5,288 bases of DNA from Zoogloeaceae bacterium (lineage in GTDB: Bacteria > Pseudomonadota > Gammaproteobacteria > Burkholderiales > Rhodocyclaceae): assembly GCA_031281985.1 (NCBI GenBank), contig JAITEO010000130.1, positions 1-5,288 of the forward strand, read 5' to 3'. The translations under genes and the position numbers were made by a program. The notes beneath the pieces are model-generated. The model was not told where the DNA came from and did not search any database. It was given only the letters and a program-made list of their open reading frames with translations. Below, piece after piece: positions 1 to 3,687 of the stretch (its first letter is position 1; each line of letters begins with the position of its first letter).

Positions 1-230
1 GGTTTTAAATCAAAGCGGGGCGGAATCACCGGCAGATGCGAAAACGTCCATTTGCCGCGCTTGACTTCATATTCCTCTGGACACGCCAGTTCCAGGAGAT
101 GCCCGATGGCGGAAGAGACAACATAGTCCTCGCCCTCGAAGTAATCATCATGCTTGGCAAGCCCGCCCAACGCGCGCGCGATGTCGTTGGCGACGGAAGG
201 TTTTTCGGCGATGACCAGTTGTTTTCCCAT
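1..230 (-). CDS. topB: DNA topoisomerase III, N-terminal part (cut by window edge)
   Basis: Type IA topoisomerase that passes single strands and helps decatenate DNA in the cytoplasm. Only the first 76 residues are visible; the gene runs off the left edge. They form the start of a TOPRIM domain: the strand-loop LVIAEKPSVA (residues 5-14) holds the acidic Glu9 and Lys10, equivalent to the Glu-Lys pair near the N-terminus of E. coli TopB. SSAIGHLLEL (39-48) and the KRGKWTFSHLPVIP segment (57-70) follow, both typical of the proteobacterial topo III group. The ATG at 230-228 is chosen because the family starts a few residues before this strand. The Shine-Dalgarno is poor (only an AGG about 10 nt upstream). 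The gene is divergent from the ALDH-like gene and has no obvious link to it. The family call is confident; whether the rest of the protein is intact cannot be seen. Confidence 0.93.
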   Translation of the reverse strand, partial: MGKQLVIAEKPSVANDIARALGGLAKHDDYFEGEDYVVSSAIGHLLELACPEEYEVKRGKWTFSHLPVIPPRFDLK

Positions 231-564
231 TTTGTTGTGCCTGTGCAATTATGAACGCGCCATACCGCGACGCGAAAACCGGGCGGATGATATATCAGGG
301 ATGCGCACATAGGAAATCCAGCGCAATTCCGGGGGCAATTAAAAGTGGCGGATTTTGTTCCAGATGCGGCGCGTTGCCGTTCCCTTTCCCCCAAGACTTT
401 GGGGGAGCGGGAACGGCAAGCAGTTGTGCTTTGTCTGAAAAGAATTTTCCTCCGCTTTTTATCACGCCCCAACCCAGGCATTTTTCACACCCGCTTTTCC
501 GAACCCTGCTAACATCACGGTTTTCCCCGCAGGCGCGTGGTACGCGCCCTCTGAAAGCTCCTTC
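231..564. other. Divergent intergenic region between topB and the ALDH-like gene
   Basis: No convincing coding sequence was found in these 334 bases; open frames across it give low-complexity Arg/Pro-rich or unrecognisable translations. It should contain promoters for both flanking genes, but I see no strong sigma-70 site. For topB, a CATAAT-like -10 lies on the minus strand at 253-248, with a poor TTCGCG -35 (276-271) 17 bp upstream; this is weak. For the rightward gene, TTGTCT (431-436) and TTTTAT (457-462) are 20 bp apart, which is too far for a good promoter. The only strong structure is the hairpin at 374-419. Confidence 0.6.
374..419. repeat. Long near-perfect intergenic hairpin
   Basis: The outer arms TTGCCGTTCCC (374-384) and GGGAACGGCAA (409-419) are perfect complements (11 bp). 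The inner arms CCCCCAA (388-394) and TTGGGGG (399-405) pair around the loop GACT. Of the three positions between them, one pairs (T387-A406), one is a T-G wobble (T386-G407) and one is a mismatch (T385/C408). The stem is therefore about 21 bp. No T-tract follows on either strand, so it is not a classical intrinsic terminator. It could be a REP-like extragenic palindrome, a protein-binding site or an RNA stem in a leader. The structure is seen directly; the role is unknown. Confidence 0.75.
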
Positions 565-1227
565 ATGCGTTTCCTGACTCCTGATGACGCTCCGCCTGCC
601 CTGCCGTGCTGGATCAACGGGCGTGCCTTTCTTTCCCTGACGGAGGCTTTTGTCGACGTCATTGACCGGGACAGCGGCCAGCCTGTGCGGCGCACGCCAC
701 TGTGCGGCGCGGCGGAAGTGGAAGCGGCATTGGCTGCGGCGCAGGCGGCTGCTCCGGCGTGGCGCGCGCAGGGCGCAGCCGAACGGGAGCGCCTGCTGGT
801 GGCCTGGGGCGCATTGCTCCAGGCCTATCGCGATCATTTCGCGCGTCTGCTGCGGCAGGAGGCGGGGGGTACGGAAGCGGCGGCAGGGGAAGAAATTTCC
901 GCCGCCGTCCACGCGCTCGGCACTGCTGACGCCGCGTCTGCTGCCCCACGTGCATGTGTCCTGGGGGAAATTGCCATCTTCCAGGCGGGGACGGCAGAAG
1001 GGCTGGCGGAGGTCGCGCGCGCGTTGGCGGTGGAATTGCGCGCGGGCCTGCCGGTCGTGATCAATCCGGATGCCGCCGCGCCCGGCGCAATCTACGCGCT
1101 CTGTGAATTGTCCGCGCGGGCGGGTCTGCCTGCGGGAGTGGTCAATCTCGTGCAGGGCAGGGAAGCCGTAACTGAGGTGTTTGCTTCTCATATGGCGTTG
1201 GCATCGCAGCCCGCATGCGTGAAATGA
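565..1227 (+). CDS. Half-length aldehyde dehydrogenase-like protein, probably inactive
   Basis: This 220-residue protein resembles only the N-terminal, nucleotide-binding half of the ALDH superfamily (usual length about 480-500), closest by eye to the methylmalonate-semialdehyde dehydrogenase (MmsA/IolA) branch. CWINGR (15-20) matches the family's INGE/WIDG opening. Residues 47-100 follow the usual helix around AAAPAW and ERERLL, and AGLPAGVVNLVQGREAV (186-202) matches the segment after the cofactor site. Departures: the PWNFP motif is replaced by QAGTAEG (140-146); the cofactor Lys of the KP(S/A)E motif is Asn (VVINPDA, 164-170); the region between the N-terminal helix and the Rossmann part looks about 30 residues short; and the whole catalytic domain with its Cys and Glu is absent. 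No aldehyde oxidation is expected. The stop overlaps the next start (ATGA, 1224-1227), suggesting translational coupling. No clear Shine-Dalgarno precedes the ATG. It could be a decaying gene or a repurposed NAD-fold protein. Confidence 0.7.
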   Translation: MRFLTPDDAPPALPCWINGRAFLSLTEAFVDVIDRDSGQPVRRTPLCGAAEVEAALAAAQAAAPAWRAQGAAERERLLVAWGALLQAYRDHFARLLRQEAGGTEAAAGEEISAAVHALGTADAASAAPRACVLGEIAIFQAGTAEGLAEVARALAVELRAGLPVVINPDAAAPGAIYALCELSARAGLPAGVVNLVQGREAVTEVFASHMALASQPACVK

Positions 1228-1817
1228 GTGAAAACCAGATGAATGAGAACCGCGTCGTCGCCATTGTCTATTACAGCGGTTACGGACACACGGCGCGGTT
1301 GGCGAATGCGGTGTGGGCGGGGGCGAACGCGCAGGCAGGTGTGGAAGCGCGGCTTTATGACGTGACGGCGCTGGATGAAAATGACTGGGCGGAACTGGAT
1401 GCCGCCGCCGCCATCGTATTCGGCACGCCGACCTACATGGGCAGCGCCGCAGCGAAGTTCAAGGCGTTCATGGAAGAGAGCAGCAAGTGCTGGTTTGCCC
1501 GCCGTTGGCGGGACAAGCTGGCGGCGGGTTTTACCTGTTCGGCCGCGCAGGCGGGCGACAAGCAGAATACTCTGGCGCAACTGGTTACCTTCGCTTGCCA
1601 GCACGGCATGATCTGGGTGGGGCTGGATCTTCTGGCGGGACACAATTCCAGCCGGGGGTCGGCGGATGATCTCAATCGTCTGGGCGCATCCCTGGGCGTC
1701 ATGGCGCAGGCCAACGCGGACGAAGGCGCGGCGGCGATGCGCGTGTCCGATCTCGAAACCGCGCATCATCTGGGTGCGCGCATGGCGGCGCAAACGCTGC
1801 GTCTGAATGACCATTGA
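1224..1817 (+). CDS. Flavodoxin/WrbA-like FMN protein, putative NAD(P)H:quinone oxidoreductase
   Basis: A 197-residue soluble flavodoxin-fold protein of the WrbA/NADPH-dependent FMN reductase type, which bind FMN and reduce quinones or similar acceptors by two electrons. A hydrophobic first strand (VVAIVYYS, 11-18) runs into the phosphate-binding loop SGYGHTAR (18-25). IVFGTPTYMGSAAAKFKAF (64-82) is the second FMN-contacting loop of this family (usual WrbA form GTPTRFGNM). GFTCSAAQAGDKQNTL (102-117) corresponds to the third flavin loop, and QHGMIWVGL (126-134) is also typical. The length matches the family (about 190-200). Start: the ATG at 1224 gives an ATGA overlap with the upstream gene; ATGs at 1215 and 1239 are also possible, and none has a strong Shine-Dalgarno. 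Its partner is the truncated ALDH-like gene, but this gene itself looks intact. The fold is confident; the substrate is unknown. Confidence 0.85.
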   Translation: MSENQMNENRVVAIVYYSGYGHTARLANAVWAGANAQAGVEARLYDVTALDENDWAELDAAAAIVFGTPTYMGSAAAKFKAFMEESSKCWFARRWRDKLAAGFTCSAAQAGDKQNTLAQLVTFACQHGMIWVGLDLLAGHNSSRGSADDLNRLGASLGVMAQANADEGAAAMRVSDLETAHHLGARMAAQTLRLNDH

Positions 1818-1875
1818 CGTCCCGGGAGGCTTGGAGTCAGCTCAACCTTGGTGTTGCGTTGCCTTTTGGAAGCGT

Positions 1876-1899
1876 CAAAAAGTAAACCCCTACTTTTTG
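1876..1899. repeat. A-tract/T-tract hairpin inside the element
   Basis: CAAAAAGTA (1876-1884) pairs perfectly with TACTTTTTG (1891-1899) around the loop AACCCC. The stem is weak because it is A/T-rich. A diverged inverted copy lies at 2036-2062. Confidence 0.6.
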
Positions 1900-1912
1900 C
1901 CGGTTCAGTCAG

Positions 1913-1945
1913 CAAAAAAGGTGAGGCAAAGCCCGCCCTTTTTTG
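1913..1945. terminator. Probable bidirectional intrinsic terminator
   Basis: CAAAAAAGG (1913-1921) pairs perfectly with CCTTTTTTG (1937-1945), and a small GGC-AAA-GCC stem (1925-1933) sits inside. An A-tract, a GC-containing stem and a T-tract give the symmetric form expected of a terminator working in both directions. It lies 95 nt beyond the stop of the flavodoxin gene and could end that transcript, and could also back up termination of the leftward operon. The GC part of the stem is short, so strength is uncertain. Confidence 0.55.
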
Positions 1946-1988
1946 GTGAAAAAGCAACGCAACACCAAGGATGAGCTGACTTTTGTGC

Positions 1989-2028
1989 GGCAAAGTCGCA
2001 TCTGACTTCGCCAGACCAGCCTTCGGCT
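1989..2028. repeat. Two small adjacent hairpins
   Basis: GGCAAAGTC (1989-1997) pairs with GACTTCGCC (2004-2012) with one mismatch around a 6-nt loop. AGCC (2018-2021) pairs with GGCT (2025-2028) around TTC. They lie between the 28-bp-arm element and the inverted second copy. They may simply be part of the repeat family; no function can be assigned. Confidence 0.4.
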
Positions 2029-2030
2029 TA

Positions 2031-2062
2031 TCTGTCAAAAAGTAGTGGTTATTTTTTGACGC
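2031..2062 (-). repeat. Inverted, diverged copy of the module at 1872-1899
   Basis: Read on the minus strand it begins GCGTCAAAAA, has a C-containing middle and ends CTACTTTTTGACAG. It matches the 1872-1899 sequence base for base except for one deleted base and a few substitutions. It can itself fold through GTCAAAAA (2034-2041) and TTTTTGAC (2053-2060). Confidence 0.55.
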
Positions 2063-2073
2063 TTACTTTCCCC

Positions 2074-2097
2074 AAAAAAAGGGCAGGCTTTGCCTTT
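2074..2097 (-). terminator. Probable intrinsic terminator of the leftward operon
   Basis: On the minus strand, starting 9 nt after the lipoprotein stop codon, AAAGGCA is followed by a short loop, then TGCCC and a run of seven T. The stem AAAGGCA/TGCC(C)TTT (one bulged C) or the alternative AGGC-AAA-GCCT would precede the T-tract. Position and T-run fit Rho-independent termination; the stem is short. The sequence is also part of the repeat module shared with 1925-1946. Confidence 0.55.
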
Positions 2098-2106
2098 GAC
2101 GTTTCC

Positions 2107-2337
2107 TTACCGATTGCCTGAGCGGAGCAGTTCCAGGTTGGCTTTTTTGGCGTTTGTGCAGTTTTCCGTCTTGCCCAGGCGGTCGGGGTCGGCCTTGCAT
2201 TCCCGGATGACTTCCATGCGTTCGGCGTCGTGCTCCTTGTACCATTCGACGCTCTGGAGTTCGCGCCCGCAGGCGGCAAGTCCCGACGCGACGAGGGCAA
2301 TGAGGGTGGCGGTGAAAAAGCGGGATCGAGTGATCAT
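2107..2337 (-). CDS. EexN family small lipoprotein
   Basis: A 76-residue predicted lipoprotein. After Arg4 and Arg6, a hydrophobic stretch (FFTATLIALVASGL, 7-20) ends in the lipobox LAAC with the lipidated Cys at 23, followed by Gly24-Arg25, so it should sit in the inner or outer membrane facing the periplasm. The mature part has the EexN family pattern: VEWYKEH (30-36), ECKADPDRL (46-54) and TENCTNAKKA (57-66); Cys47 and Cys60 could form a disulphide. EexN was named for entry exclusion on conjugative plasmids, but many chromosomes carry family members of unknown role, and nothing here suggests conjugation. The ATG at 2337 is preceded by AGAAAGGAAG at good distance and overlaps the stop of the iron permease (ATGA, 2334-2337). 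The longer frame reading upstream is the permease gene in another frame. It is the last gene of the operon, with a terminator just after it. Its role with the permease is inferred only from position. Confidence 0.85.
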   Translation of the reverse strand: MITRSRFFTATLIALVASGLAACGRELQSVEWYKEHDAERMEVIRECKADPDRLGKTENCTNAKKANLELLRSGNR

Positions 2338-3674
2338 GACACTTCCTTTCTGACAGAAAAAAAACGACGGTAGAAAAACCAGAACATGGGCAGCAGAAGC
2401 AGACAGGCCTGTGCGCCCAGGCTTTGCGCGGAAGGCGCGATGCCCAGCCAGCTCACTTGCGGAAAACCCGGCAGATAGAGGCTGGCGAACCAGCCCGCCG
2501 CCTGGAGTTCCACGATGCCCTGTCCCAGGAACACGATGGCAAGCCCGTAGAGCAGGAGCGAGGTCGCGCCGAAAAAGAGGCCGAAGGGCAGTTTCAGGGC
2601 AAGGCGGCGCAGACAGAAAAAGCCCAGCAGGAGCAGGACGGCGGCGGTTGCGAGTCCCGACCACAGGGCGGCTTCCTCGCCGGGTGCGGCGAGCGCGAGC
2701 GCCTGATAAAACAGCACGGTTTCCGCGCCTTCGCGATAGACCGCGAGACAGGCCGTGCCCGCCAGCGCGAGCAGCGAGCCGGTTCCCAGCGCCGTTTCCA
2801 TCTGGCGCGCAATCCAGGCGTCCCAGCGTTTGGCCTCGCATTTGGCGAACAGCCAGCAACTGACGTAAAACAGCATGACGCTGGCGGCAAGCAGGGTGAT
2901 GCCTTCGACCACGGCCAGCGGCGCGCCGCTCTGTTTCAGGAAGGCCGTTACCGCCCAGCCTGTGGCAAGCGAAAGCGGAATCGCCACGGCCACGCCCGCG
3001 TAAATCACCCAGACCCTGTCCGCTGCTCCGGCGCGGCGCAGCCAGGCCGCCAGCGCTCCCACCACCAGCAGACTTTCCGCGCCTTCGCGCAGCAGGATGA
3101 GCAGGGCCTTCACAAAGGTGCCGCTTGCTCCTGTTGCCGTGTCTTCGCCGTAAAGATGCCGCGCCGCCAGAAGCCGGGATTCCAGTCTGCCCCAGGTCGT
3201 CTCCAGCCGCGCGCGGGGCACGCCGCGCATGGCGTCCCCGTTCAGCGCGCCAAAGAGCGCCTCCAGTTCATTCTTGAGACCGGAATCGCGTGTACCCAGG
3301 TCCAGTTCCAGCATTTCGAAGCGTTCGAAATAAAGCGCTGAAAATTCGCCCGCTGCCGTCAGTGGCTGCGTTTCATCGTAGGCGGCCACCGCCGCCTTGC
3401 CGCGCGCGAGAATGTCGTCGATGACGCGCGCGCCTTCCAGCCCGGCGGCAAAAAGCGGTGCGGAGAAGAGAACCAGGCAGAGGCAGAGGAGGGCGCGCGC
3501 GAGGGAACGTACAGAAGAGAAGAAAATTTCACCGGTACGAGCGCCACAGGCCCGTAGGTTTTCCAGCGGTTTTGCGGATAGCCTCGGCGCTTTGGGTAAC
3601 CGAACCGCCGCATGGATTGCCACGGCGCTTTGTTTCTCGCCGTGAAGAACATGATGTGTCGTTGTGCGCAGCAT
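2334..3674 (-). CDS. FTR1 family high-affinity iron permease
   Basis: Inner-membrane iron transporter of the FTR1/EfeU superfamily, 446 residues from the ATG at 3674. Both family REGAE motifs are present, at 196-200 (TM1) and 314-318 (TM4); their acidic residues are known to be needed for iron uptake. Seven hydrophobic segments are visible: about 187-211, 221-246, 252-277, 299-328, 335-354, 363-393 and 419-437. Before them is a probable extracytoplasmic helical domain (78-182), as in many bacterial FTR1 proteins, preceded by a signal-peptide-like stretch (55-76, ending SAPLFA). Oddity: about 54 residues with no family look precede that signal sequence. The ATG has AGGA 11 nt upstream and lies 13 nt after the transglutaminase stop, but a start nearer the signal peptide would make more sense; no ATG/GTG/TTG exists there in frame. 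No EfeO, EfeB or ferroxidase gene is visible here. Family assignment is firm; the N-terminus is not. Confidence 0.93.
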   Translation of the reverse strand: MLRTTTHHVLHGEKQSAVAIHAAVRLPKAPRLSAKPLENLRACGARTGEIFFSSVRSLARALLCLCLVLFSAPLFAAGLEGARVIDDILARGKAAVAAYDETQPLTAAGEFSALYFERFEMLELDLGTRDSGLKNELEALFGALNGDAMRGVPRARLETTWGRLESRLLAARHLYGEDTATGASGTFVKALLILLREGAESLLVVGALAAWLRRAGAADRVWVIYAGVAVAIPLSLATGWAVTAFLKQSGAPLAVVEGITLLAASVMLFYVSCWLFAKCEAKRWDAWIARQMETALGTGSLLALAGTACLAVYREGAETVLFYQALALAAPGEEAALWSGLATAAVLLLLGFFCLRRLALKLPFGLFFGATSLLLYGLAIVFLGQGIVELQAAGWFASLYLPGFPQVSWLGIAPSAQSLGAQACLLLLPMFWFFYRRFFSVRKEVS

Positions 3675-3687
3675 TTTTCAGGTATTC

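Larger units (their letters stand above)
1835..1981. repeat. Inverted-repeat element with 28-bp arms (MITE-like or giant hairpin)
   Basis: The left arm (1835-1862) begins AGTCAGCTCA and ends TTGCGTTGC. The right arm (1954-1981) is its reverse complement with one mismatch (A1845 opposite A1971). About 91 bp lie between the arms and contain two further hairpins. This resembles a miniature inverted-repeat element, but no target-site duplication is evident: the left flank ends GGCTTGG and the right flank begins TTTGTGCGG. No transposase is encoded. Alternatively it is a large transcribed stem-loop between convergent genes. Confidence 0.7.
1818..2106. repeat. Repeat-rich convergent intergenic block
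   Basis: These 289 bases lie between two converging gene sets. They are more AT-rich than the surrounding genes and made almost entirely of inverted repeats. Two related module sets face each other. GCGTCAAAAA-(G/A)TAA-C-rich-TACTTTTTG occurs at 1872-1899 on the plus strand and at 2062-2036 on the minus strand. GGCAAAGCC(C/T)GCCCTTTTTT-GG occurs at 1925-1946 (+) and at 2095-2070 (-). The direct 11-mer GTCAAAAAGTA is at 1874-1884 and 2034-2044. An open frame crosses the block on the minus strand (about 1766-2038), but its product resembles no known protein and the palindromes account for the sequence. Best read as one or two copies of a dispersed intergenic repeat; copy number cannot be seen here. 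Confidence 0.75.

Noticed and set aside
462..566. A 34-codon minus-strand ORF (ATG at 566, TGA at 464-462) ending near GFGKAGVKNAW
   Set aside because: It has a plausible amino-acid mix but no Shine-Dalgarno, no recognised family, and it overlaps the start of the ALDH-like gene; a chance frame is more likely.
295..1191. 298-codon open frame on the minus strand opposite the ALDH-like gene
   Set aside because: Arg/Pro-rich composition typical of antisense frames in GC-rich DNA; no motif or start signal, and the plus-strand gene explains the codon pattern.
1766..2038. 90-codon minus-strand ORF through the repeat block
   Set aside because: It starts inside the palindromic region and runs into the antisense of the flavodoxin gene; its sequence is dictated by the repeats.
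1818..2106. CRISPR array
   Set aside because: The repeats are inverted and unevenly spaced, with no regular repeat-spacer pattern and no cas genes.
2334..2859. The longer 250-codon frame containing the EexN lipoprotein as a fusion
   Set aside because: The upstream part is the permease coding sequence read in another frame; the lipoprotein start at 2337 has a good ribosome binding site and signal peptide.
2424..3341. 305-codon plus-strand open frame opposite the iron permease
   Set aside because: It is Gln/Arg/Gly-rich with no domain, and the opposite strand encodes a clear seven-helix FTR1 protein.
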